Shown: piece after piece, positions 7,224 through 15,180 of the stretch
Position numbering within the stretch: the stretch's first letter is position 1
Layout: each line of letters opens with the position of its first letter
NCBI GenBank assembly: GCA_910587005.1
Contig: CAJULB010000001.1
Span: 345,169-409,168, forward strand
Reading direction: 5' to 3'
Source: an uncultured Christensenellaceae bacterium
Lineage (GTDB): Bacteria > Bacillota > Clostridia > Christensenellales > Borkfalkiaceae
DNA length: 64,000 bases
Translations under genes and position numbers: made by a program
Notes under the pieces: model-generated
The model's input: only the letters and a program-made list of their open reading frames with translations
What the model was told of the DNA's origin: nothing
Databases searched by the model: none

Positions 7224-10148
7224 TTATTTATTGCTTTCCTCAATCGCGGCAAGCATACTGCGCAAACGTATTTTAACAACGCCGAGGTTGTTTATTTCGT
7301 CAATTTTAATCTGGGTGTAAAGCTTGCCGTTGTGCTCTAAAATAGCGCGGACTTCATCGGTCGTTATAGCGTCAAGCCCGCAACCGAATGACACAAGCTG
7401 TACTAAATTTACGTTTTTGCGTTTGGAAACAAAGTCCGCCGCACGGTAAAGTCTTGCGTGGTACGTCCACTGATTAAGCACGTCAACCTTTACCACGTCG
7501 CCCTTGTCGTAAATACCGTCTTCGGAAAGCACCGCAAGCCCGAGCGAGGTCAAAAGCTTGTTTATGCCGTGGTTTATTTCGTTATCTAAATGGTACGGTC
7601 TGCCTGCAAGCACGACTATCTGCTTGCCGAGCTGTTCGGCTTTCCACAAAATTTCGTCCGCTTTGGATTTTACGTCGGCGTGGTACGCTTCAAGCCGAGC
7701 AAAGCCTTCGTCAAGCGCGTAAGATATATCGCGTTTTTTGATTTTATACTTTGAAAGAGCGGCAAAAAGCGTTTTCACCGTGCTCTTTTTCATATTCAAA
7801 TCTATGTACGGCATCAGGAAGTTTTCCTGCGTAAGCCGTTCGTTATTCGCCTTTAACAGCTCGGGATAGTACGCAACCACCGGGCAGTTATAGTGGTTAA
7901 GCGAGCAATGCTCGTCAATATTGTAGCTTTCGCAAGGCATAAAAATGAAGTCCACGCCCTCGTCAAGCAGGCTTTCGATATGTCCGTGCATTAATTTTGC
8001 GGGATAGCAAGCCGTATCCGACGCGACCGTATGCTGACCTTTAAAATACAGCTCGCGCGAGGATTTTTCGGAAAGCACAACCTCGAAGCCGAGCGTTTCG
8101 AAAAAGCCCGCCCATAACGGAAGCTGTTCGTACATACCCAGCTGTAACGGAAGTCCCACTCTGCCTTTCTTGTCGCCGCGGCGCAACCCCTCAACGCTGT
8201 CGATAAGTCTGCGCTGTTTATATGCGTATATGTCCAGCTCGTCAGAAGCGGGCTTTTGTCCCGCGCCGCGCTCGCACTTGTTGCCTGAAAAGTACTTAGA
8301 CCCGTCGCCGAATTTAATAAAGTTTACGTTGCATTTTGAAGTACATCCGCGGCACATTGCCGACATCGACGTGTAAGTGAATTTGTCAAGCTCGTCTGCG
8401 CCCAAAACGGTGCTTTCGCCCTTGATATTTTCCTTTGCGTAAAGCGCCGCGCCGAACGCGCCCATAAGTCCGGCAATTCCCGGACGGATAACCTTTTTGC
8501 CCGTTTCAATTTCAAACGAACGCAAAACCGCGTCGTTTAAAAACGTACCGCCCTGCACTACGATATTGTCGCCGAGTTCGTCCGCGCTCGAAGCGCGAAT
8601 AACCTTGTAAATTGCGTTTTTTACGATAGAAGACGACAGCCCCGCCGAAATATCCTCGACCGTTGCGCCCTCTTTCTGCGCCTGCTTGACGGCGCTGTTC
8701 ATAAACACCGTACAGCGCGAGCCAAGCTCAACGGGGCGCTTTGCGTACAGACCTTTCTCGGAAAATTTATCTATTTCCATACCCATAGCGCGGGCAAAAG
8801 TCTGAATAAACGAACCGCAACCCGACGAGCAAGCCTCGTTAAGCATAATGCTGTCAATACTGCCGTTTTTGATTTTGAAGCACTTTATATCCTGCCCGCC
8901 GATGTCGATAATGAAATCTACCCTCGGGTTGAAGTGCAAAGCCGCCTTAAAATGCGCAACCGTTTCAACTATGCCGAAATCGGCTTTGATTGCGCTTTTA
9001 ATCAAGTCCTCGCCGTAGCCCGTTACCGCCGCGCCGCGGATTTTAAGCCTGCCGCCGCTGTCCTTATAGAACTGTTTTAATTTTGAAATTACTATATCAA
9101 GCGGCTGACCGTTATTTGACTGATAGTGCGACCATAAAATACGGCAGTCGGGGGTTATAAGCATAAGCTTTGTGGTTGTTGAACCGCTGTCGATACCCAG
9201 ATAGCAGTCGCCCGAATAGCTTGCAATGTCCGCAAACTTCAAGTCGGTAGCGCGGTGGCGTTTGACGAACGCCGCATAATCTTCCTTGCTTTCGAAAAGC
9301 GGTTTGCCCGTTATAATTTCGTCGCTTTCCTTAACCGAGGAAATTTTTTCAATAATACAGTCGATACTTTCCGACTGAACCGCCGACGAATACAAAGCCG
9401 CGCCGATAGCCATAAAGCAAGGAGCGTCCTCGGGGAAAAGCGCGTTTTCTCCGCCTAATTTCAATGTTGATACAAACGCTTTTCTCAGCGCTTTTAAAAA
9501 GTGAAGCGGCCCGCCCAAAAACAGGACGTTGCCTTTAATTCTGCGCCCCTGAGCAAGTCCGGAAACGGTCTGGTCTACAACCGCCTGAAAAATCGAAGCG
9601 GATATATCTTCCTTTTTAGCGCCCTGATTTAACAGCGGCTGAATGTCTGACTTTGCAAAAACTCCGCAACGCGAGGCTATGGGATAGGTTTTTTGAGCGC
9701 GCAAAGCGTACTCGTCCATCTCCTGAACGGAAATATTGAGAAGGGTTGCCATCTGGTCTATGAACGCGCCCGTTCCGCCCGCACAACTGCCGTTCATGCG
9801 CTGTTCGGTTCCGCCCGTAACGAAAATTATTTTTGCGTCCTCGCCGCCGAGCTCGATTGCAACGTCGGTTTCGGGATAGAATTTTCTGATAGCAATAAAC
9901 GCAGCCTGAACCTCCTGAACGAAGTTCACGCCGCTGCGCTGTGAAAGCCCCAGCCCCGCGCTGCCCGTAATTGATACGGCATATTCCCCGCCGAATTTGG
10001 TTTTTATGTTATCCAGCTCGGACAAAACGGTCTCTTTGACCTTTGAAAAATGGCGGACGTAGGACTTGTATATTATGTTGTTATTTTCGTCGATAACCGC
10101 CGCTTTTACGGTAGTAGAGCCGACGTCTATGCCTAAATATTTCGACAT
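7224..10148 (-). CDS. 2-hydroxyacyl-CoA dehydratase activase, tandem BadF/HgdC ATPase
   Basis: A 974-residue protein with two ASKHA-fold ATPase domains. The first (about 1-260) has GIDVGSTTVKA, GGEDAKI and GSCAGGTGAF. The second (about 315-570) has GIDSGSTTTKL, GGQDIKC and CSSGCGSF. The Cys pairs are the places where HgdC-type activators hold a 4Fe-4S cluster. A Cys-rich segment (C-R-G-C-T-S-K-C, about 597) and a DUF2229-like region with S-D-T-A-C-Y-P-A-K follow. Such proteins use ATP to inject an electron into a 2-hydroxyacyl-CoA dehydratase or a related reductase. Promoter TTGTCA-18-TATAAT at 10187-10216. Confidence 0.85.
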   Translation of the reverse strand: MSKYLGIDVGSTTVKAAVIDENNNIIYKSYVRHFSKVKETVLSELDNIKTKFGGEYAVSITGSAGLGLSQRSGVNFVQEVQAAFIAIRKFYPETDVAIELGGEDAKIIFVTGGTEQRMNGSCAGGTGAFIDQMATLLNISVQEMDEYALRAQKTYPIASRCGVFAKSDIQPLLNQGAKKEDISASIFQAVVDQTVSGLAQGRRIKGNVLFLGGPLHFLKALRKAFVSTLKLGGENALFPEDAPCFMAIGAALYSSAVQSESIDCIIEKISSVKESDEIITGKPLFESKEDYAAFVKRHRATDLKFADIASYSGDCYLGIDSGSTTTKLMLITPDCRILWSHYQSNNGQPLDIVISKLKQFYKDSGGRLKIRGAAVTGYGEDLIKSAIKADFGIVETVAHFKAALHFNPRVDFIIDIGGQDIKCFKIKNGSIDSIMLNEACSSGCGSFIQTFARAMGMEIDKFSEKGLYAKRPVELGSRCTVFMNSAVKQAQKEGATVEDISAGLSSSIVKNAIYKVIRASSADELGDNIVVQGGTFLNDAVLRSFEIETGKKVIRPGIAGLMGAFGAALYAKENIKGESTVLGADELDKFTYTSMSAMCRGCTSKCNVNFIKFGDGSKYFSGNKCERGAGQKPASDELDIYAYKQRRLIDSVEGLRRGDKKGRVGLPLQLGMYEQLPLWAGFFETLGFEVVLSEKSSRELYFKGQHTVASDTACYPAKLMHGHIESLLDEGVDFIFMPCESYNIDEHCSLNHYNCPVVAYYPELLKANNERLTQENFLMPYIDLNMKKSTVKTLFAALSKYKIKKRDISYALDEGFARLEAYHADVKSKADEILWKAEQLGKQIVVLAGRPYHLDNEINHGINKLLTSLGLAVLSEDGIYDKGDVVKVDVLNQWTYHARLYRAADFVSKRKNVNLVQLVSFGCGLDAITTDEVRAILEHNGKLYTQIKIDEINNLGVVKIRLRSMLAAIEESNK

Positions 10149-10186
10149 TAAAATATCCGTTTTGTATAAATTTATAGTTTTTTTTA

Positions 10187-10216
10187 ATTATAGCACAAAT
10201 TTTGCGCGGTTGACAA
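10187..10216 (-). promoter_or_regulatory. Sigma-A promoter of the activase genes
   Basis: Minus strand -35 TTGTCA (10216-10211), 18-bp spacer, -10 TATAAT (10192-10187), 39 nt before the ATG at 10148. Confidence 0.65.
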
Positions 10217-10280
10217 ATTTATAGTTATACAATTTTTGTTAAAAAATTAAAATTTTTATAAAAACTGTGTTAAACCGAAA

Positions 10281-10318
10281 TTCCGCCGTTCGCGTTTTGT
10301 GTACCGCGAACGGCGGAA
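10281..10318 (-). terminator. Terminator hairpin after the spoIIID 3' half
   Basis: Perfect 14-bp stem (TTCCGCCGTTCGCG / CGCGAACGGCGGAA) with a 10-nt loop, starting 5 nt after the spoIIID stop codon. The T-run on the minus strand is short, but position and strength fit the end of the spoIIID transcript. Confidence 0.65.
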
Positions 10319-10322
10319 AAAC

Positions 10323-10470
10323 TTATTCACCGACAGTATGCAGATATTTGTTTTTTGTAGCCATCCCCCCGCGGATATGTCTTTCCGACAGGTTTTTATT
10401 GAGCACCTCGCGCACTTTTACAAAAAGTTCTTTGTCAATTCCCTCCAACCGCTCCGTTACGTCTTTATGT
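10323..10470 (-). pseudogene. spoIIID: spoIIID, 3' half (separated from its start by a 34.65-kb element)
   Basis: Read on the minus strand from the core ACATA, the frame gives H-K-D-V-T-E-R-L-E-G-I-D, then S-E-R-H-I-R-G-G-M-A-T-K-N-K-Y and a stop at 10323. This matches the C-terminal half of SpoIIID (B. subtilis: HKDLTERLPEI, then RHLRGGEATKLKY). There is no start codon or ribosome site here. The missing 5' half is at 45120-45234 on the same strand and joins in frame across the shared core, giving 38+47=85 residues. SpoIIID is the mother-cell DNA-binding regulator made under sigma-E. It should be treated as an interrupted gene that excision can restore, not as decay: both halves are free of other lesions. 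Confidence 0.92.
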
Positions 10471-12000
10471 CAGACACCCACTTATTGGAACGGTACGGGC
10501 AAGGTTTAGCCTCTCGGTTAATTTCATATAAATATCTACGTTTCCGTCGTGGTCAACCTCGATTCTCTCTATGATTTTCCGTAGCTCACCGTTTGTCATT
10601 TCGCCCGTTTCTATAATGTCTTCTATCGTCTTAAAGGTCTTTTCTAAAATGCTTTTCAGTTCTCCAGTTTTGGAAATCCTGTGTTTGACGAGTTTTAATT
10701 CGCTTTCAATCTTTTCCATTCTCTGTTTGCTGTCGCCGACATGATTGTCGAATTCTTCCCTGCTTATCATCTCGGCGGCAAACATATCCATATATTTTAC
10801 ACGGAAGGCTTTCAGCTTCTCGTATTCGGCCGTCAGCTCTTTTTCCTGCTGTAAGTTGACATCCTCTTCCTTATATTCCTTATGGAACTGCTCAACAACG
10901 TACTCGATTATCTTATCTTTGTTTTTTATGTAGTTGCGGAAGTACTCGTTCAGCTTCTTGATTAAAACGTCTTCACCGATGCTCGTCGCATTGCAGCAGG
11001 TTTTTGCCCCACGCCCGTTCCTGCCCGAGCAAACCCAGCGGACGTAAGTGTTCTGATAAGTCCTCGTGATTTGCCTGAACGACCAGCCGCAATCTTTGCA
11101 GACAATGAGCGTTGAAAATAAGTGTCTATTGCTTGTCCGCTTGTTGAACGTCTTGAACTTCTCGCTTCTGCCTGCCATTATCTCCTGTGTGCGTTCAAAG
11201 AGTTCTTTTGATATGAGAGCAAGCTCGGGTTTCTCTACAATACACCATTCTTCCTCGCTCTTGTTCCTGCGGATACCGGTAAGGAAGTCGGCAACTTCCA
11301 CCTTGCCGTTGATAACCTTGCCCATATAAATTTCGTTCGTGAGAATACGACAGACTGATCCCTGCGTCCAGTTGTTTCCGAACTTTGTCTTGATATTTTC
11401 ACCGTTCAGTATCTGCCCTATCTTATTGGCACCGTAGCTCTCTTCCGTGTACATACGGAATATGCGGCGGACGACTTTGGCTTCTTTCTCGTTGATATTA
11501 AGGTTGAAAACGTCGCCAGGAGTTTTGTCATAACCGTAAACGAAATTGGGGATTCTGCCCTTTTCGGCATTTATCTTTTTACCGAACTTAATACGCTTTG
11601 AAGTGTTTGCACTCTCTTCCTGAGCCAGCGCACCGAAGATTGTCAGCACGAATTCGCTGTTGCCCATACTCGTCATATTGGCGGTTAAGAATTCCGTTTC
11701 GATACCCAGCTGTTTCAGCGTTCTGATATTCTGCAATAAATCGACGGTGTTGCGGGCAAAACGGGAAATGTCCTTTACCACAACGTGTTCGAAGAGCCCC
11801 GTTTCCGCATCTGCCATCATCTGCAAAAACTGTTTACGTTTTTTAACCTTCGTTCCCGAAATTCCCTCATCGGCATATAAGCGCACGAGTGTGTTCCCCG
11901 TGCGCTTTACATATTCCATAAAGAAACTTTTCTGCGCTTCCAAGCTATTTAGCTGGTCAGCTTTGTCTGTTGATACCCTGCAATAAGCCGCTACTCTCAT
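10465..12000 (-). CDS. Large serine recombinase of the spoIIID element
   Basis: A 511-residue large serine recombinase. Resolvase domain 1-150 with catalytic Ser10 in YCRVST and the R-F-A-R-N motif near 80; recombinase domain about 155-265; zinc ribbon with C301, C304, C324 and C335/336; coiled coil about 380-455; then a short tail ending G-C-L-T. Size and layout match SpoIVCA/phage-type integrases. Its stop codon is completed by spoIIID DNA. In the excised circle the frame would continue through Y-G-S-D-L-L-E-R-F-I-Y-L-L-N before a stop at 45077-45079, giving 525 residues. Such enzymes integrate alone and need a directionality factor to excise; the small gene just upstream is a candidate. 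Confidence 0.93.
   Translation of the reverse strand: MRVAAYCRVSTDKADQLNSLEAQKSFFMEYVKRTGNTLVRLYADEGISGTKVKKRKQFLQMMADAETGLFEHVVVKDISRFARNTVDLLQNIRTLKQLGIETEFLTANMTSMGNSEFVLTIFGALAQEESANTSKRIKFGKKINAEKGRIPNFVYGYDKTPGDVFNLNINEKEAKVVRRIFRMYTEESYGANKIGQILNGENIKTKFGNNWTQGSVCRILTNEIYMGKVINGKVEVADFLTGIRRNKSEEEWCIVEKPELALISKELFERTQEIMAGRSEKFKTFNKRTSNRHLFSTLIVCKDCGWSFRQITRTYQNTYVRWVCSGRNGRGAKTCCNATSIGEDVLIKKLNEYFRNYIKNKDKIIEYVVEQFHKEYKEEDVNLQQEKELTAEYEKLKAFRVKYMDMFAAEMISREEFDNHVGDSKQRMEKIESELKLVKHRISKTGELKSILEKTFKTIEDIIETGEMTNGELRKIIERIEVDHDGNVDIYMKLTERLNLARTVPISGCLT
10466..10491 (-). other. Left attachment junction (core ACATA plus one attP arm)
   Basis: Core ACATA at 10470-10466 (minus strand), shared with the right junction at 45124-45120. 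The element side carries the arm GTTCCAATAAGT (10491-10480). Its inverted partner at the other end is ACTTATTAGAAC (45111-45100). The recombinase stop codon TAA (10467-10465) straddles the junction: its last base belongs to spoIIID. Confidence 0.85.
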
Positions 12001-12006
12001 CTTTCG

Positions 12007-12186
12007 TTACTCCTTCTTATCGGCGTCTGTTGCCGCCGTTTCTTCATTTTTATTTAATAAGTCTGCCGAGATTGCCTCGTCCGCTTTCACCTTGCACGTT
12101 TCCATACATACCGATATGAGCAAACGTACAAAGTTCTCTTCGCTATTCGGATTGTGAAAACGAAAGTTAAGTTTGGGCTTGTCCAT
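12007..12186 (-). CDS. Small protein next to recombinase
   Basis: The likely core starts MDKPKLNFRFHNPN and is 59 residues, acidic at the end (N-E-E-T-A-A-T-D-A-D). An in-frame GTG at 12267 would add 27 residues, but neither start has a well-placed ribosome site. It ends 6 nt before the recombinase ATG and is surely co-transcribed with it. Small proteins of this look sit beside recombinases in other Bacillota elements, from memory. A role as recombination directionality factor is a guess based on position and size. Confidence 0.6.
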   Translation of the reverse strand: MDKPKLNFRFHNPNSEENFVRLLISVCMETCKVKADEAISADLLNKNEETAATDADKKE

Positions 12187-12367
12187 ACAATAACTTACGC
12201 CTTCGTTTCGACAAATAGCACTATCTTTCCTATTATTCCTACAAGTTATTTCATTTTGTTTTTTCACCTCTTAATTTACGACATTTTACGTTTCTTCATT
12301 TGTCTGATACTGTGAAAAATTTAATTTCCTGTGTGCTTCAACTATAAAATTTTCTAACCTCCCCGTA

Positions 12368-12395
12368 ATTTTACATCATAATTTTCATCTGTCAA
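12368..12395 (-). promoter_or_regulatory. Sigma-A promoter of the recombinase operon
   Basis: Minus strand TTGACA (12395-12390), 16-bp spacer, TAAAAT (12373-12368). It is followed by a GGGGAGG that has no start codon at a normal distance. Nothing here resembles a sigma-E promoter, so a sporulation trigger for the recombinase is not evident. Confidence 0.6.
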
Positions 12396-12470
12396 GAGCA
12401 GAATCAGTCTTACAGAACTTTTTTGAAAAAAGTTAAAAAAATTTTTTAAATTCCCTCTGTAATACTGATT

Positions 12471-13607
12471 TTAGCCAAAAAGTACTTTCTCAATATCGTC
12501 TAATGTTACGGTACCTACGTTTATCTTTTTTCCTACATACTCCCAAATCAAATCAAGCTGATGCGAAAAACAGATAACGCCCCACTGCTTAGGATTTTCA
12601 ACTGCTCTCCCTCTGAAATGGCGAAGCCCACAAATATCACCATTCAAAAAGGAAAACCAATATATCCCGTCTGCATATGCATCATAGCCGAGAAACCCTC
12701 GCCCATACGACAATTCTTCCTTGTCAAAAAGAGCTGTAAGAATCCGCTCTTCCCAATCGGGATATTTCATCTGCCGTAACTGTCTTACTCCGTTTGCGTC
12801 CAATGTAAAAAAATGAACGTTATAATAAGTTGTACCGCGCTTTCGCACCCTTTTGCGCCTGTCATATAATTCGTCATAAGTCTTTAACATGATTACGGCT
12901 ATTTCGTTTGTTGTCCCGAATATAATCGCAGGATAATCATTTAAAATATCACCATCTGCATTATGAGCCGCAATGCTGGCAACGTTTATTTTTGCCTTAA
13001 TTTCCCCTCCACCTTCAAAACCTTTCATAAGTTCATTCCGAGTATTATAGACAACGTAGGCACGCTTATGCGCAAGGAGTGCGCCCGTCATTCTTGTAAA
13101 ACCCGTTTTCTTTACGTCGCTGTTATCGAAGGTTTTAATCAGTTTTGCAGGGTAGAAGACGGGCGCACTCCCCACTATCCTTTTGCATTCCTCAACTTGT
13201 AATTGGGGAAGTTTATGCGGTCTGAACTCATAGCCTGCCGCCTGACACATTGCAACGCTCTCTGCAAATCTTGCGCTGCGGATTGTGTGCTCGCTGTTGC
13301 TGGATCGATGACTGCGCATATAGTTTTCGTAGTAGTAATTTTCCGATCCCAACCATTTGAGTATGGGTAACGCTTCTTTTGTAAGTCTTATTTTTCTCCT
13401 ACCGTTCTGACCTGACACGGTAAGTAGTTTGCAGGTTATATCCTCTTTCCCATCCACTATCTTCTGAGTAATAAGCATTCTTCTTATAGTGTTTTCGTAT
13501 GTCTGCCTACTCCCCAATATCTCCAACGAACTCAACGGGTATTCACCTGTTACGGATAAGAGTTCGATTACGTTGTAGGCATGACTGCCGGGTTTGAAGT
13601 GAATCAT
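12471..13607 (-). CDS. Winged-helix-like element protein, unknown function
   Basis: 378 residues when started at the ATG at 13607, which has GGGAG 7 nt upstream and begins M-I-H-F-K-P-G-S-H-A-Y-N-V-I-E-L-L. The first 90 residues look like a winged-helix DNA-binding domain (short helices, then E-N-T-I-R-R-M-L-I and R-K-I-R-L-T-K). The rest is mixed alpha/beta without a motif I recognise. Proteins of this size and start, seen from memory in integrative elements of gut Bacillota, may act in replication or mobilisation control. The function here is unknown. Confidence 0.65.
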   Translation of the reverse strand: MIHFKPGSHAYNVIELLSVTGEYPLSSLEILGSRQTYENTIRRMLITQKIVDGKEDITCKLLTVSGQNGRRKIRLTKEALPILKWLGSENYYYENYMRSHRSSNSEHTIRSARFAESVAMCQAAGYEFRPHKLPQLQVEECKRIVGSAPVFYPAKLIKTFDNSDVKKTGFTRMTGALLAHKRAYVVYNTRNELMKGFEGGGEIKAKINVASIAAHNADGDILNDYPAIIFGTTNEIAVIMLKTYDELYDRRKRVRKRGTTYYNVHFFTLDANGVRQLRQMKYPDWEERILTALFDKEELSYGRGFLGYDAYADGIYWFSFLNGDICGLRHFRGRAVENPKQWGVICFSHQLDLIWEYVGKKINVGTVTLDDIEKVLFG

Positions 13608-13790
13608 AGTTTTGCTCCCATTTTTCCTATTTCGGCAACGGAAGAATCTATTTGCCGAATTGAAGTTTTTAAGCAATGCCTTTGCGCTACTCGGTTTTTC
13701 GCTTTTTTATACAATTTGCGCTCGTATTTTGTCGCATTATGGCATTTTTGCTTATTTACACGCTCTTAACGGTAGCGGTTATCCGAACTA

Positions 13791-13841
13791 AAACATATAA
13801 GAAAACTTTTAGCCGTTTTTTGCCACTTTTCTTATATGTTT
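13791..13841. terminator. 15-bp inverted repeat overlapping a gene end
   Basis: AAACATATAAGAAAA (13791-13805) and its exact complement (13827-13841) flank a 21-nt loop. It overlaps the last codons of the RusA-like gene and can act as a terminator on either strand. The 224-nt gap to the next gene holds no other gene. Confidence 0.5.
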
Positions 13842-14521
13842 TTGGGGCTTTCGGGGAAAAGATCTATGCCTTCATCTGGCATTTTCTTCTCTTCTTCAAG
13901 CCATTTTTCAAAATCGGTTTGGGGAACTACATACACCTCGCACCTGTTCTCGCTACCCTTTGCAGAACAATAATAATGCCTGCAAACGGACGGTCCGTCA
14001 TCGCACAACACGTACGTTGCAATAATATCCGTAACCATATTGATTTCGATATTATCGTGGTCACGCATCTGCCGTTCAGGGAAACCGTTGTAATAAACGT
14101 GCCTGTAAATGATAACGCAATTTTTCTGATGCTTACGTATTTTATCCCTAAATTTTCTCATTTCGTAGTAAAGGCACTGCCTTATGTAGTTGACGTTTCC
14201 GTGTTCCTTTCTCGGAAGCAATGAGAACATCTGGATACTGAACCAGCCCTCTTCCGTATAACCGATTTTAATGGGAACGATCTTTTCCATCTCGCTCTGT
14301 ACTCTTTCTTCCGCATCGCGTTTTCCCAAATAACAGGGCAAGTCACGAGCAAGGAGCGTAATTCTTTCCGCTTCTTCGTGAATGCGAAGCGAATATGCAT
14401 ACGCAAATTCCGTATCCCATCCCTTCATCATCATTCTCGTGTTCTCAATTTCCTTGCCAAGCTTATTATAGTGTTTTTCCAAATTCGTAAAAGTCTTTAA
14501 AAAATAATCGTTACAAGCCAT
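13832..14521 (-). CDS. RusA-like (Holliday-junction resolvase-type) element protein
   Basis: A 229-residue protein. Residues about 80-200 resemble the RusA fold: D-H-D-N at 154-157, D at 165, DD at 174-175 and Lys 188 follow the RusA order of acidic and Lys residues (DxDN, D, DD, K). The N-terminal 75 residues are helical and unlike classic RusA (about 120 residues). If active it would resolve branched DNA during replication or excision. In RusA a Lys usually follows DN closely; here that position is I/E, so activity is uncertain. Ribosome site AGGAGG upstream; first gene behind the iteron promoter. Confidence 0.55.
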   Translation of the reverse strand: MACNDYFLKTFTNLEKHYNKLGKEIENTRMMMKGWDTEFAYAYSLRIHEEAERITLLARDLPCYLGKRDAEERVQSEMEKIVPIKIGYTEEGWFSIQMFSLLPRKEHGNVNYIRQCLYYEMRKFRDKIRKHQKNCVIIYRHVYYNGFPERQMRDHDNIEINMVTDIIATYVLCDDGPSVCRHYYCSAKGSENRCEVYVVPQTDFEKWLEEEKKMPDEGIDLFPESPKNI

Positions 14522-14584
14522 ATTTAAAATCCTCCTGTTTCTTTATTATTTATTGAACTTGTTTTTTATCTGACAGAACTTCCC

Positions 14585-14611
14585 CTACGTAAAACCCGAA
14601 TAAAAACGCAT
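14585..14611 (-). CDS. Candidate 8-codon leader peptide
   Basis: A strong AAAGGAGG precedes ATG at 14611, which opens an 8-residue frame M-R-F-Y-S-G-F-T and then stops. It lies 64 nt before the RusA-like gene and directly after the hairpin at 14646-14673. The good ribosome site argues for translation; a regulatory role is inference. Confidence 0.4.
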   Translation of the reverse strand: MRFYSGFT

Positions 14612-14645
14612 ACTCCTCTACCTCCTTTAAAAAAGACCAAAAAAT

Positions 14646-14673
14646 AACGCCGTACCAGTTTTGGTACGACGTT
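14646..14673 (-). terminator. Terminator/attenuator hairpin in the leader of the RusA-like gene
   Basis: AACGCCGTACCA / TGGTACGACGTT stem, followed on the minus strand by six T. It lies between the promoter at 14705-14734 and the leader peptide, so it can attenuate that transcript as well as stop readthrough. Confidence 0.65.
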
Positions 14674-14704
14674 ACGTCTTGGATATATAATTTTTGACGA
14701 TATC

Positions 14705-14734
14705 AGTATAACACATTATCATTTACAAGTCATA
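14705..14734 (-). promoter_or_regulatory. Promoter of the RusA-like/winged-helix genes
   Basis: Minus strand -10 TATACT (14710-14705), 18-bp spacer, -35 TATGAC (14734-14729), a fair match. The four 11-bp iterons abut its upstream side. Confidence 0.5.
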
Positions 14735-14738
14735 AGCA

Positions 14739-14782
14739 TTTTTCTGCCAACTTTCTGCCATTTTACTGCCATTTTTGTGCCA
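14739..14782 (-). repeat. Four 11-bp iterons (TGGCAGAAAAA type)
   Basis: Exact 11-bp periodicity: TGGCACAAAAA, TGGCAGTAAAA, TGGCAGAAAGT, TGGCAGAAAAA (14782 down to 14739). The period is one helical turn, so a protein would bind all copies on one DNA face. Iterons of this kind serve as operator arrays or replication initiator sites. Confidence 0.7.
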
Positions 14783-14902
14783 TAAAATAGGCAAAACATT
14801 TTCACTGATAATCTGTAAAACTGAAATGGATTTTTAGTCTTTCTGTAAGACTGGAATTGACACTATTTATAATGATTTAGGATCCACACAATATTGATTA
14901 AA

Positions 14903-15075
14903 ACAAAAAAAGCACCAAGGATAAAACTATCTTCGGTGCATATTTTTCTTTCTGTTGCGTCATTGTGGAATGTCGCTTGAACGCACTCCGTAACGGTTCA
15001 TTGTCTTTCCTTAGACAAGTCTGACACTGCGAATTCTTACAATGTACCGAGAGCCTGGACGCAACTTTTTGCTGT
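14903..15075 (-). ncRNA. Stand-alone structured RNA, unknown class
   Basis: A transcription unit without a credible reading frame: promoter TTGACT-17-TATAAT (15110-15082), predicted start near 15075, and a strong terminator (GCACCGAAGAT / ATCCTTGGTGC, then T7) at 14903-14939. Between them an 8-bp closing stem GUUGCGUC (15065-15058) pairs with GACGCAAC (14961-14954) around about 96 nt with further hairpins (e.g. TTGTCT / AGACAA). About 170 nt long. It does not match an RNA class I recognise. The open frame over it has its ATG inside the -10 box and no ribosome site. Confidence 0.6.
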
Positions 15076-15081
15076 GATTTC

Positions 15082-15110
15082 ATTATACCATATTATTATA
15101 ATAAAGTCAA
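15082..15110 (-). promoter_or_regulatory. Sigma-A promoter of the structured RNA
   Basis: Minus strand -35 TTGACT (15110-15105), 17-bp spacer, -10 TATAAT (15087-15082). One of the best promoter matches in the window, yet followed by no gene. Confidence 0.75.
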
Positions 15111-15180
15111 TAAATAATATCGATTTATGTAGCGATTTTAATAATTTATTTCGCACTCAATTTAGTGCAATAAATACATA

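Noticed and set aside
14898..15083. 61-codon minus-strand frame
   Set aside because: Its ATG lies within the -10 box TATAAT of a strong promoter, it has no ribosome site, and it ends inside a terminator; the region is better explained as a structured RNA.
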